A stretch of DNA of 64,000 nucleotides from assembly GCF_963855985.1 (NCBI RefSeq), contig NC_087096.1, positions 1,798,001 to 1,862,000 of the forward strand, given 5' to 3'. A program made the position numbers and the translations under genes. The notes under the pieces were generated by a model. The model ran no database searches. It saw nothing but the letters and a program-made list of their open reading frames with translations, and was not told the DNA's origin. Position 1 is the stretch's first letter, and each line of letters opens with the position of its first letter. The DNA is from Ostrinia nubilalis. Lineage: Eukaryota; Arthropoda; Insecta; Lepidoptera; Crambidae. Positions 41,071 to 53,232 of the stretch are shown piece after piece.

Positions 41071-43376
41071 TAAGATCCTTATAATTACAGGAAAGCCATA
41101 AAAATCAGGACGCAAATGTTGCTTCATTTGTACAGTCGCACATCGGACTAAGTTTTGTTCCAAAATAGTCTCTACTACAATGAGATAAGAAGCCACTGTG
41201 TAAAACTTGATGTGCTCTCCTCTGTACGATCGATATGGGACCCGGTTCCTTTGATGAAGCTGTTTTTACGATAACAGAGGGTAATATTAATAACTTCTGA
41301 GTTCGGCTACATAAGTTTTAATGTAGTTTCTTTTGTGGACGGCTCCATGAATACTAATAAGTTCATTATTAATGCCAGCTGATGATGAAGAGGATTCGCG
41401 AAAAATTCCAGAAACTTTCGGGTGTGGAAAGTAGAATAACTTGAGGAATATTTGAGTAGAATTAGATAGAGAACATTGAGGTGACTTCAAATCTTGTATT
41501 CTTCGAAACTAGACTTTTTAGCTATCACAAAAATTACTTACTAGTTCTTTACAGCGTGGTTAATTTATAACGTTGTTTTATTACATCAAAATTCCGAGTA
41601 AGTAAATTCAAAATTGCTTCTAGCGAGATTCAAATCCTCAAAATTTTACAAAACTGATGTTTAATCTAGTAAGTACCACCACTTGAAAACATTAACATGT
41701 TATATGTATACTAAGTACTTGTAATTCATGTTATGTAAAGGTAGAACAAATTATATTATTCCGGCGACCTCTCATAATCCATCCGACTTCTCCGAATTAA
41801 TTTGATTTTGTACTTCAACATTTTACACAGAAAATAATTTTTCATCCCTATAGAATTAATTCTACGAACCTCGATAATACGAATACCAGCCCACCGGTGA
41901 GTTTCAGGGAATTGAGTTTTCATGTGTAATTCAACCGAAGCTGAAAGCTGCCGAACGCAGAACAAAGCTTTACCGTGAAGCTTTCACAATTCAGATCGGG
42001 AATCAGACTTGCCTATAGAATTGTAGAGTAACAGAATTCATTAGAATCTGAGTATTTATTTCACACAGCAACTTAAAATACTAATTGTATTATGTCTACA
42101 CTTATATTACGAAGAGGAAAGATTTGTTTGTATTGAATAGGCTCCGAAACTACTGGACCCGATTTCTTTCACCATTAGAATCCTGCATTATATTTTATGA
42201 ACATAGGCGGTACGAAATTCGCCGGGTCTACTTTTTTCTGTAAATAACGTAAATACATACGACGGCAATATCGAAGTGTATTTATGTAGGTAATTATATT
42301 ATGTAGGTAAATACTCTTCTGTATGATTAGTTTTTCCCAATAATTCCGAAGTTGCGTACCTACTTAGGTATTAACTCGGATGTCACGTTATTTGATTTGA
42401 TTAGATAGCGAATATCAGGTTTAGGTAAACTTTCTAATCAAAATAAGCCACCATTCAGGGTATACCTACCTTCGATAGCGTTTAATTGCATAGATCGCGA
42501 CCTCTGGAATACGGAAATATCTTTCAATATTAAAGAGACATCGTTACGTCTTCGAAACACGCTTCATTCAACACTTCACTCAAGAGCATTCAATTCGGCA
42601 ACCCTTTCAAATAACGTCTTTTCATACTCCAATAACGTCTTTTACCCTCCGTTGCAATTCAAAGGTCGAAACCCTTCAAAAGTTTCTCCTAGCGATCTAT
42701 AACTTTGTATTTTTGACAAAAACTCGATCGTTATTAAAAAAACTGGCATTAAGAGTCGCCTCTGTATCGTTTTCAATACTAGTGGCAGCTTGTGACTTTC
42801 ATCATAATCATCATCATTTTAGCCATGGGACGTCCACTGCTGAACATAGGCCTCCCTCAATGATTCTACAGTCCCCAGTATTAACCCTATCACTGCTTCG
42901 GGACAATAAATGGGCTATTACTATAGCACGAAATATTGCTGATGTAGTTCGGTAGGCAAAGATGCTTACACATCATTATTCCGTGCTATCAGTGAGCCAC
43001 GACTCCTTTTGTTCTCCTTTTACAAAAGCTTAAATTTTTTCTCGTCAGTAACTCCAAATTTTGTTCTACGCTAGACACTTTTCAGTCTACTGGTTTCAGC
43101 TGGCCTTACTAGCTAAAAGTTGAAGTTTTATTCGAATTCTTTGCAGTGGAAATGTGACAGTGGCACCGGGAATACTCAAATTCCTACGTCACGGGTATTT
43201 GGGCCACTCGTATCGGGTTCGGGCAAAGGTTTGTTCACATTGTCACTCGATTTTTTGTCGTCGATGATTTGAGGGCTATGACAAATGACGCGGATATGAA
43301 TGTGTGGATAAAGTCGTAAAAAGGGATAATAGTCGGGTGGCCATGGTAAACAGTGTCATTTTTCTCCTGTTATTTA
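41071..43376. other. Intergenic, LINE tail and short repeats
   Basis: No gene is supported. An ATG-type LINE tail (minus, 42796-42865) runs directly into the 'gggacaata' dispersed repeat (42885-42920). A 13-bp word 'aataacgtctttt' is duplicated at about 42611 and 42631. Confidence 0.5.
42796..42865 (-). mobile_element. RTE-like LINE tail, ATG-type
   Basis: Contains 'catcatcattttagccatgg' and 'actgctgaacataggcctcc', the last ~70 bp of the family. Confidence 0.7.
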
Positions 43377-43495
43377 GGCTGAGTTGCACCACCTTTATTT
43401 TAACCGTAACAATAACAGTAACCGGTGTTTTTTGTATGGAGTTTGACAGATTTTTTACCTTTGTGAAAGTTAAAGTAAGATGGCGCAACTCAGCC
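43377..43495. mobile_element. Harbinger-like MITE, GGCTGGGTTGCAC family
   Basis: 119-bp copy with TTA at 43374-43376 and 43496-43498. Both inverted ends (GGCTGAGTTGCACCACCTT, complement at right) are well kept. Confidence 0.8.
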
Positions 43496-45606
43496 TTAAT
43501 TTTTCTGTTAGCTTCGAGCAAAACTTCGTAAGAAACAATATAAACCAGGGCACCCAATAACGTCTATGAAACTTCAGTACCTACGTAACTTGGAAATAAA
43601 ACATAGCGAAAAATATACAAATTGCAGACCTACGTAAAAGTGCTCTTTCAAAGCAAACTTACAGTATACAGCTTGTAGGTTTTTATTATGAAAACAACCT
43701 CTACTGGAAGTCTTAACTCTGTTTCACCATAATTATATCCGACAAATTTATCGTGTCGTTACTATACAATGTAAACGGACTCTAGCGGGTTCATACCTGC
43801 GTTTGATGTTTCGTTTTCTGGTTACATAAGCAAGAATTTTAGGGAACGTTGCGGATTTTTCCAGTGTTTTACCGCATTTTTCCGGCTAGTTATGTTTATT
43901 ATTTTATTTGTTAATAAACTGTAACTTAGAGCTAAGTTGGAAAAAAACCTAAGTAGAATACATACTACCAACTTAATTTTGCTCTTTGATTGAATGTAGG
44001 TAGGTACTATAACTTTATCACAGATTTGTATAGACCTGTGACAGTCATCATCAGTAAGAAACTTAGCAGGAATCGAACCCTAAAGCTGGTTTTAGAAAGC
44101 GGATCTTATGTCTTGATTTATATTCAAGGATGCAATTAAATATTTCGAATTCCATCTTTTCAAGTACATGATACGTATACATAGATTCGTACTTGAGTGC
44201 AATTTCATATTAGAAGCCAAACTCACTGATAAGTTATAGGGTTATAGGGTCAGTTGCACCATCTTAGTTTAACATTAACAAATGTCAAAAATCTGTTGTG
44301 CATACAATAAGCACCGGTTTTGTTATTGTTACGGTTTAAGTAAGTGAATGCAACTCAGCTTTTATGTTTTTTCCCTTCAACCTTAGTTTTACCACATACC
44401 TTCTGAAGTCCACAAAGGCCCTTATAGCTAAACAATCCAGACACCATGCGGTACCATGAACCATGGTGAGCACTTATGCTTGCCATAAGCCCCCCTCGCC
44501 GACCTCCCATTTAGAATGCATAGTGCTGAATAGACAGGCACTCTGCCCCGAGTGACATTGACGTCATCGAGGGGTTAATGAACTTGAATTGTAGAGACAG
44601 CAAAAAAGTAATGTAACTTTTTTAGTTAAAGGCAAATTCGTGGCCAACTGCACACGACAAGTCGTAGAAAATGTAGGTATGCGTGACATTTCGAGTGTCA
44701 AAATCAAATCAAAATCAATATTATCTTTATTTGTGTAGACTAATAATTAAATTAGTACTTACAAATCGTCAAATTAATGCTCCTAAAGAGCCTATACATG
44801 TCTCATTCTTTTTTTGCCCTAGCAGCACTTCGAGACAAACATTTGGCAAGTGCTGAGAAGAAGCGCCGCAACAAACTCAGTCACCACTGTCTGCCGGTTT
44901 AAAAATATTAAAAAGTAGGAAGTTACAATAAATTCAGAAGCAAGTTACTTACCACGCGTTCCCGTTGATAGAAGGTGGTTTTAAGACTCTCATCTAGCAC
45001 GTGAGATCATCTAGGTCGTGAGCGAAAAGAGAAACTAAAGAAAAAAGAATGTAGTTTTTCTTGGTGGCCAGGGTCACGCGGCCAAGGAGGCTCCGTGCGG
45101 CCACAACACACACCAAAGTAGAGTCTGCAAACTATAATTGTTTAATTAAGTAAATAACGAGTATTATATGAAGTACAATGTTTTGCTGTCGGTCCGTCTG
45201 GCGCATCAATAGCGCCGTGTTCATTTCGCGTCTCCCGCTGTATGCGGCTTGCCACACTTTTCTTGCGTAGCGCTCTATGGTGCAAGGGAAAGGAGACATC
45301 AATAAGTCATTATAGGTGTTTCGGTTAAAAAGTAACATACAATTTTTGGGTTACACCTAAACGCTGTTCAAAATATGTTCTAGCTAAATGCTTACAAAAT
45401 ACACGATGACCTAAGAACATCAATTTACTTTAACGCAATTAATTCACCTATTGGGTAGGATATTTGTGGATGGCGGGGAATAAAGGATAAGGGAAGCACA
45501 AAAGATCCCAATGGGTCGAAGTCCACTAAGCTTCGGCGTATCAAAATAAGATAAAGCCTGTAATCTGTAATAAACAGCTGGACTAATTGCAGTGTAACTT
45601 ATCAGT
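43496..45606. other. Intergenic with MITE and repeat fragments
   Basis: A diverged GGCTGGGTTGCAC MITE lies at about 44247-44361 and the 'gtgctgagaagaag' dispersed repeat at 44845-44890. A reverse B-box word at about 44071 suggests a SINE scrap. No gene is supported. Confidence 0.5.
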
Positions 45607-45615
45607 TAGTAATAG

Positions 45616-45870
45616 TTCGTTCGTTTGTTCGTTTCAGCCAAATGACGTCCACTGCTGGACAAAGGCCTCCCCCAAGGTTTTCTACAATGGACGGTCCTGC
45701 GCTGCTGCTGATTCTTAGCGCGACCTTTACCAGATCGTCGGTCCACCTAGTAGGAGGCCTGACCACATAACTGCTAAAATCAAGTGGCAGTGGGCGGGGC
45801 ACAAAGCTCGTAGAGACGATGGCCGTTGCGGCAGAAAAGTTTTCGAGTGGCGACCACGGACTGTAAGGCG
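45616..45870 (-). mobile_element. RTE-like LINE tail with inverted 5' segment
   Basis: 45616-45762 is the minus-strand 3' end (TTCGTTCG tail, then 'gccaaatgacgtccactgct' to 'cctagtaggaggcc'). 45765-45870 is the adjoining upstream part of the same element but on the plus strand (KWQWAGH, then EWRPRT). Similar 9-bp words TAGTAATAG (45607-45615) and TAGTAAAAG (45871-45879) flank the whole, so it is one insertion with a 5' inversion. Confidence 0.75.
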
Positions 45871-46355
45871 TAGTAAAAGTGCGAGCTGAAAATTGTTTCA
45901 ACACAATGTGTTGCGCCTTTGTCATGCGGTGAATGTCTTACACCTACAGCTATCGCTATTGTACTACCGATATTTTTATTCTCTATTTAAGCACTATCAA
46001 TGTCCATGTGATAGTAAACTATCTATTTAAACATAATGTATACCTATTCTGAATCAAACCGCTAGTCACTTGTGGCTTGAACCACATCCCTAAAGGTACT
46101 ATCGGTGCAACTACCGCCAGAGAAAGGTTTCATCCAGCAGATATGAAGGCTTCGGTATTACGGCGCTGCTCATACAGACCTTTGACAAACACGATGCGTA
46201 ACTTTGCTTTTAGAAATATAGAACATGCGTTGTTACAGGTGATTGAGTGCAGTATATGCCTTGAAAAGGTGTTTTATTGAAGAAAATTTGTGGTTTGACG
46301 TTTGGTCCACCTATCATGGCTTTACTAGGTGGTATTCTGACCATACTAGGAAAAA

Positions 46356-46484
46356 CCGACGACGTCATAAAGGTAGTAGGGAAGCGCTGGACGCAGGCCG
46401 CTACCAATCGATCAACATGGAAAACATTGGGGGAGGCTTATGTTCAGCAGTGGACGTCCTTTGGCTGAAATGATGATGATGATG
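46356..46484 (+). mobile_element. RTE-like LINE tail, ATG-type, 11-bp target duplication
   Basis: Flanked by exact ACTAGGAAAAA at 46345-46355 and 46485-46495. The insert holds the last ~37 codons (DDVIKVVGKRWTQAATNR, then EAYVQQWTSFG), a stop, and (ATG)n. Confidence 0.9.
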
Positions 46485-46537
46485 ACTAGGAAAAAAAATA
46501 TTTTACATATGTGGCAATCGAACCAAAGTTGAACATT

Positions 46538-46834
46538 GTGCTTACCATGAGTTCACGTTAGATGTGCTCGCTAGCGAGTACGTCAAAAAATCTATGAAGA
46601 TTATATTTCTTGAAAGTTGCCGATAGGGGCGCTGCACAATATGTCATACATTTAGGCTGGGTTACACCATCTTACTTTAACTTTGCCAAACGTCAAAAAT
46701 CTGTCAAATTCCATACAAAAAACACCGGTTATCGTTATAGTTACGGACAAAGTTAGGTGGTGCAACTCAGTCTTAATGACATTTTTTTACGCAGTCGCTA
46801 GCGAGCACACCTAACGTAAACTCATGGTAAGCAC
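46538..46834. mobile_element. MITE, GTGCTTACCATGAGTT family, carrying a nested MITE
   Basis: Inverted ends of about 55 bp start GTGCTTACCATGAGTT, continue 'acgttaggtgtgctcgctag'. The Harbinger-like MITE at 46655-46772 lies inside, with its own TTA duplication. A related copy is at 50907-51071. Confidence 0.75.
46655..46772. mobile_element. Harbinger-like MITE, GGCTGGGTTGCAC family (nested)
   Basis: 118 bp, flanked by TTA at 46652-46654 and 46773-46775, inside the MITE at 46538-46834. Confidence 0.85.
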
Positions 46835-47209
46835 ACAGGAGTCAAAATCATAAGGATACATCATACTGTACTCGTATATCGCAAATCGCAATATAAAAAA
46901 TATACGTTTCGCCTATGACTGTGTCAACATGAGAAACATTATACGAAAGCAATTTTTCTCACACTTTACAATACCTTAGAATTGAAGCCACAAATGCAGC
47001 TGTCACGGCACTAATGTTGTTCCTGTCATCATCCCAAGTTCTAGGTGGGATCAGATTTCCCTCAGGATCTTCGGTTCATTTATCAAACCTCGTAAATTAC
47101 AAAGTCAGAAGTAGTTTACAAGACAAGTTTTGATATGAAGCTAGCTTCCTTGGTTATTTTCATGGCGTACATTTTACAAAACTAATAAAAGTTTTGATAT
47201 TTTGTTCTA

Positions 47210-47366
47210 TACAGTGTGTTTGTGATAGGGCTAGCGATAATTTAAGGCGATGTTGTGATGTCAAAAAATGTAGGCCTACCCCCGTCTTGGAATGGGGTGA
47301 GGGCTTAATTTTTGACATCACAACATCGCCTTAAATTATCGCTAGCCCTATCCCAAACACACTGTA
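47210..47366. mobile_element. 157-bp TIR element, TACAGTGTGTTTG ends
   Basis: Arms of about 58 bp, one mismatch seen near the ends, around a ~40-bp loop. TA at both ends. Nearly the whole element folds on itself. No coding capacity. Confidence 0.8.
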
Positions 47367-47439
47367 TAAATAAGAAAAAGTTGCGGAACTTAGTGGACAA
47401 ATCAATATTTATTAATTATTATTTATTAATTATTTATTA

Positions 47440-47545
47440 ATACTGTAAAGTTTCATCAAAATTCGTTCAGTAATTTTTGCGTGAAAGAGTAACAAACATC
47501 CAGACATCCATGCAAACTTTCGCATTTATAATATTAGTAGGATTA
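47440..47545 (+). repeat. Dispersed repeat ending 'gcatttataatattagtagg'
   Basis: 'catcaaaattcgttcagtaa', 'gcgtgaaagagtaacaaaca' and the 'taatattagtagg' end recur, in reverse, at 38218-38330. Confidence 0.6.
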
Positions 47546-47654
47546 TTGACGCTTTTTCATGAACAATAAAAAGAAAAAATATTATTTTGTGAAGTTTATG
47601 ATCACGATGCCGAAATATTTCACTTTGTAAAATTGTATCATACACATTGTAAAA

Positions 47655-47835
47655 CTTAGAGCCAAAGCACATGTTGCGTTGCGGCGCCGCACCGCAAAGA
47701 TTTCACTGTATCGTACGACGCGACGTAGCATAGTTCGTGTGCTCGCCAGTCGCCACAGATTTTTCTGTGACGATGCATCGAAACCACTCCGGCATCGCAC
47801 CGTCGCCGCAACGCATCGTGTGTTTTGACTCTTAT
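47655..47835. mobile_element. MITE, MTWAGAGCCAAARCACAYGTTG family
   Basis: Inverted ends 'cttagagccaaagcacatgt' and 'atcgtgtgttttgactctta' with GC-rich inner text 'gcgttgcggcgccgcaccgc'. The better preserved copy is at 53618-53736. Confidence 0.65.
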
Positions 47836-48008
47836 TTGACATAAAAATATCATTTACAACACAATTTGAATTTGAATTTACTTAAGAGTATAAGATTAAA
47901 AAAATAATGGCAAAATAGTCCAGAACGAATTTTCTCTTGTTATTTCGTTTACCTAAAGAAAACTCAAAGTTGTTTGTTGAAAAAGTTGTTTGTGAAAACA
48001 ACGTTGGT

Positions 48009-50671
48009 TTAAGGCGATTAGAGTCCTCAATCCGCGTCAAATGGGCATTTTGTAAAGCCTACTCCTCTTTTACTGCTGGACAGAAATAGTTGAAAAAAAT
48101 ATATGTTATACAACAGTTCAAGGACTACATTTGTGACGTTTGAATTTTCGCTACGTCTCTTTGTTTTTTATTAAAAAAATAAATACGGGACATCGATTTT
48201 TTACTTAAATTCCCTACTCCTCCAAAAGGGCTATGTTAATTTAAAAGATTTTTGCACGAATAGATTAGGAATTCTTTAATCTTTAAATGACACGTTGCGT
48301 TTTTTAATCGAACATCACTTTCATTCATAAATTTTACTTTTGATAAATTCCGAACGTTTTGCTGTTGAGGGGGCCTTCGCGGGGTGCGGGCGGCAGTCGG
48401 CCGCTGGCCTTCAGACGGGGAGGTTGTGTCACTCGCTGCAAACTGACATTAGCGATCAAAATGAATTTTTTCTTTGGCTGAGTTGCACCACCTGACGTGA
48501 CCTAACTTTGACCGTAGCTTTGGCGATAACCGGTGTTTTTTTGTATGGAGTTTGACAGATTTTTGACTTTTGTCAAATTTAAAATAAGATGGTGCAACCT
48601 AGTCTTTGTTTCACAATAGTTTTTATGTCAGAGTTGTTCATAGAGCACGTTCAGTCAGACGATACGATTGAATTAAGGTATGCTCGGACGCTATTATCTA
48701 CCTAAATAGAATCTATTAGTGTAAAAAAATCGACTCCAAAAAAAAACGGCACTAGATAAGTAAAAGTTGAAAATATATTCCGTTATTTATTTATTAGGCC
48801 TTTGCAATCAGTATCCAAATTAGGAGCGAGTCAGAATCAGTAACTTAATCGATTTACGTGAAGAAAACAATTTATATTTTTCATACTTAGGCTCGGCGCA
48901 AATGGGCCATTTAGAATTAGATTTTCAATAATATGTTTCTTCGCGAAAATACCACAGTTAAAAAAAATAAGATAAAGTGGTATTGATTTTTATTGTTCTA
49001 TAGAGCTTATTAAAAAATGTGGATACTGATTACAAATGCCCGTATATCATGATTGATATTTTCGGAGTCGGTGACAGCCTACCTTTTGGTGATTCGTTTT
49101 GCAGTTGGTTTTAATTTTTGGTGAAAATTAATTTATTTCATGCCTTTAGTAGACTATAGGTACTCAATAAACCTTGTTGTTGCCACTGAAGGTGCATAGG
49201 TACACAGTACATTGATACCATATTTTTCATGTTAAGTGCAAATAAACTTCCCTAAATTACCTAACCATGAAACGTACCTATAGGCTATAATAATTAAAAA
49301 GTTTCGTCGATAAAAACTGAAATCCTCTTATAAGATGATGAGTTTTGGAAGCATGTCATAAAACTAAAATTATTAGCATACAAAAACTTGTTTTAAAAAA
49401 AAGGTTTTTTCTTTTAATTTATTTTTTTATTTATGATGCGGAATTTGTAGCGGCGTAGTAGCAAAGATTTTTCGTTATGTAGCTCGTAATAATTTCGAAG
49501 AATAGGGATGTTTCCTGGGTAAAGCAAGAGTTTGAATTAAGTAGTCCGTCGGTCAACTTACCAAAAAATTCTTTAAATGTATTTTTCACTTTTTTAATGT
49601 TATGAAAATTTAAAGAGATAAAGCGCGCCAAAGTTCAGAAGAGGCCCATGACGTTAAGGCGTGCTTAAAATTGTTGCGATTTGTGACGTCACGCGGAATT
49701 TCATCGCATCATAACTTCGTAAAATTACTTGTTTGTTGACAAATAAAAATATCCCGTGTCCAATATTTTTTGATAGTGTAATTGACGGACTAAAAGTGTT
49801 TTTTTAAGAAACTAGCCTACTCCTACGGCCACATTCCAGCTCCATCATCAGACCCTGTTTGTCTTTGAGAATTGAAGTAGGTAGGTACTCGTGATTTTTA
49901 AAGTAGCTTACTTACATAATATTACTTACTTATATTTATATAAATAAATACAAATCAAACGAGCCTAAACTCGATGGAATCGTTTAATCCCGGAGTTGTT
50001 ATGGGGCCACTGGCATTCCAGCTCTATCATCAGATCGACTCCATGTCATCACAATATTGCATTGTCATCCGAATTACATGTATATCTAAAATTTTAACTC
50101 AATCAGCTGTTGAAGGATTTCTAATAAAAAGACGAGATTAAACACATTTTCAGTTTATTCTTCATATGAGTGACACAAAGAGAATGACAATAGACAAAAG
50201 AAGAAACATTTGCTTTTTTAAACCATAGACAATACTACTATGTGTTCCAATACCTACAGTTGTCGTCAGGAAGTTGGTCTAACAAATTCAGCTTGCAAGA
50301 TTCCACCCGAAGTTACCTACATATTACATGTTCAAATTTCGAGAACGGCTGAACCGACAAAAGCATTAGAAAATTTACGAAAAAAATTAATAAAATAATA
50401 AAAAATATCCTTTACAAAATGTTCATGGATTGTGTTATTTTTATTAAATACCTTTACGCCTGAGTTAAATGACACCGACATCAAGGTTCATCAATTCAAG
50501 TTTAAAATAATAGGCAGTAATGTCATGAAAAAAGAGCTTCTATTCTGTATCTACCTATGCCCGTGTAATTTTGATCGGTGTCAAATCGGAGTTTTCGTGC
50601 GGGGTGCGCGGGTGTTTCGCGCGGCGTGAAGGTCAAACGCCCAAGGTCATTGAGGACTCTAATCGCCTTAA
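48009..50671. mobile_element. 2.66-kb TTAA-bounded element (non-autonomous)
   Basis: TTAAGGCGATTAGAGTCCTC at 48009 and its exact complement ending at 50671 form about 23-bp inverted ends, including TTAA at both. TTAA duplication is the piggyBac rule, but the terminal bases GGCG are not the usual CCY of piggyBac. No frame longer than about 66 codons lies inside. A Harbinger-like MITE has inserted into it (48476-48604). GC-rich blocks at 48360-48425 and 50595-50635 lie near each end. Confidence 0.5.
48476..48604. mobile_element. Harbinger-like MITE, GGCTGGGTTGCAC family
   Basis: GGCTGAGTTGCACCACCT at left and 'gatggtgcaacctagtc' at right, flanked by TTT on both sides instead of the usual TWA. 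Internal words match the family. Confidence 0.7.
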
Positions 50672-50906
50672 TTATGAGAGCTTCGGGCGAAAATGCTAAG
50701 TACTATTATTGTTGGCTAGAATATTGCGTATTCTCAGAAATGTGAGTGTAGACGCAATAACGTTAGACAGCTGTTAATTTATCACTCTACATAGAGCTAA
50801 GAATGTGGTAGACAAGAGTAGATAGAATGGAGAATATGTGACGAGCACAGGTTATGAGTTATAGAATATTTGATGTTAGTAATAACACTAGATACAATGA
50901 GAATCA

Positions 50907-51071
50907 GTGTGCTTAGCATGGGTTTACGTTAGGTGCGCTCGCTAGCGACTGCGTAAAAAATACATTAAATGTATGACAGATTGTATAGCGACCCTAGCGC
51001 CTAGCGGCTACTTGCAAAAATTAAAATCTTCATAGATTTACACACCTAACGTAAACTCCTAGTTAGTACAC
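50907..51071. mobile_element. MITE, GTGCTTAGCATGGGTT family
   Basis: Ends 'gtgcttagcatgggtttacg' and complement 'cgtaaactcctagttagtac'. 'cgctagcgactgcgtaaaaa' and 'catagatttacacacctaac' match the host MITE at 46538-46834. Confidence 0.7.
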
Positions 51072-52455
51072 AGATCGATAAACAATGACTACGAAAACGT
51101 AGACATTTTTTTCCGACATAGCAAGTCTTCACAGGAAAACGATCGAGTCGTTGTATTGTGTCAAGTGGACGTATCTGCGCATGGAGTGACTGATTTTATA
51201 TTGATTTATAACTATAAAAATAAAATTATTCACCGGTGGCTTGTTAGATAGACTACAAGACACAAAAAGTGGCACTTTTCTTAAAATATATTATTAAGCA
51301 TGAGTAATCGTATTTTTAACTCAAAAGCCCTTCAAACTAGGACTACTCCTGGACAACTTCGGGACAACCGTAAGTGACTCTATGCTCCCCCTTGTCTTAC
51401 CATAAGCCCTTTCCAAACATCTTAGTAGATCCGAGATCCCCCACAATGCCACAGGAGCTTCGTGTATATTTCACTATAGTTTGACTGACATGTCTCAATT
51501 ACGCGACAAAATTGTGGAGCCATAATCAATCTTCCATGACGTCACGAAAGTTAGGCCCAAAGGTTTCATGAATGGACCTAAAAATAAAGCACGGCGTTTG
51601 TTGACTTAAAAATTGGTGTGAACCAATGAGTCTTGAGACAGGCAAAGTTTTTCAGAGGCTTCTTCGAGAAGTTGTTTTTATATCCATCCAGCAAAAAATA
51701 AAGGTTTGCTTAGCATGACGGTGCTAAAAGAGTTATTTTGAAAGCCAGACGTCCTTTACAAATTGGGAAGTCCAACAAAGTTTCTTTACCATTTTGTGTG
51801 ACGTGGTTACTTGAGAAACCTGCAAGGGTCTTGACGGTAGAGCCATTCAATATTGTTTTGCAAGTCTCAAGCTTTTACTACATTGAGAAAAAAACAATTT
51901 TCTTTATTATATCGTTTGTAACAAGGTCGGGATCCAGGACTTTATTATTTATTTATTTATTTCCATGTAAATACACACAGTAAACATTAATATCTTCTGC
52001 CAAACTGTGACACTGTGACACACAGCTGAGTTGCACCATCTTAATTTAACTTTGCCAAACGTCAAAAATCTGTCAAACTCCATACAAAAAACACCGGTTA
52101 TTGTTACTGTTATAAGGTGGTGTTGAAGAAGCCAATTGTTGAATGAAAACGATGTAGAAATAATCTTGATTGACTTTTTATTGGACGATTTTGACTGAAT
52201 CACTTAATGGCATCCTACATGGTACTTAGACAAATTCTGCAAAAACTAGAAATCTATGACGACTTTAATTAGACAGAATTATTTAATACACTTATTGCAT
52301 TTCACACTACAAAGTTGCATTTAAAAAGCTACTTTTCCCACCGTTTATTTCCATTAAGCCGCGGTAAAAGCGGATCCATTAACCGTGTTCGTGTAAACTA
52401 TGATTTTAGCTGAAAAAAGTTCACTTTAAAGCTGTCTGTTGCATTGCAAAGTTAA
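51072..52455. other. Intergenic, truncated MITE only
   Basis: A right-truncated GGCTGGGTTGCAC MITE lies at about 52021-52123. I see nothing else supported. Confidence 0.5.
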
Positions 52456-52844
52456 TACAGGGTGTTGATTTCAATCCTCGCCATATTTATTTAGGTGATT
52501 TATTATGACAATATAAACGCATTATCCACCAAAAAAAATTACAAACTAAAGTGGAATTTTTAGCGAATAAGTATTTTCCGTGCGAAATCAACTGTACTGT
52601 GGCTCTCAATACTGCAATACGGCACCATCGAGCTACGCGGATCACTCACTTTCATGTCGGATAGCCTACTGAAGGAAGCCACGTAAAGTAGGTAGGTAGT
52701 GTAAATAAGTATTTTTCTTTGACTAACTAAAGTTAAAGTTCGTTTTAAATTTTTTTCGAAGTCAATTTTTTACTGATTCGTGATCAGAATAAGCTACTTA
52801 ATCAACTCCCTAAATATGGCGAGGATTGAAATCAACACCCTGTA
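52456..52844. mobile_element. TIR element, TACAGGGTGTTGATTTC family
   Basis: 389 bp. Inverted ends of about 34 bp (TACAGGGTGTTGATTTCAAT, 'cctcgccatattta'). TA at both ends. No coding capacity. Confidence 0.8.
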
Positions 52845-53004
52845 TATCTACTCTACAGAAAACACGCTGCGGCGGTAAACGAGTGTGAACTGCGCTTAAA
52901 TACACTCCAGTAGGGTAGCCAGAGTAAACAGTTTGTGTTGAGAAATTGAAGCAACTGTTTTAAAAGCTGCAGTTTTGTAGTTCAGGTGTGGTTTTTGCAT
53001 TATA

Positions 53005-53191
53005 GTGACACTAGCTTTCCGCCCGCGGCTTCGCCCGCGTGGAATTTTGTCTGTCACAGAAAAACTTTATCGCGCGCGTCCCTGTTTCAAAAACCGGGAT
53101 AAAAACTATCCTATGTTCTTTCCCGGGACTCAAACTATCTCTATGCCAAATTTCATCAAAATCGGTTGCGAGGTTTAAGCGGGAAAGCGTA

Positions 53192-53232
<41 letters not shown>

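Noticed and set aside
53192..53231. CAGA tandem run considered as a CRISPR-like array
   Set aside because: It is a plain 4-bp simple repeat inside a dispersed insect repeat, with no spacers.
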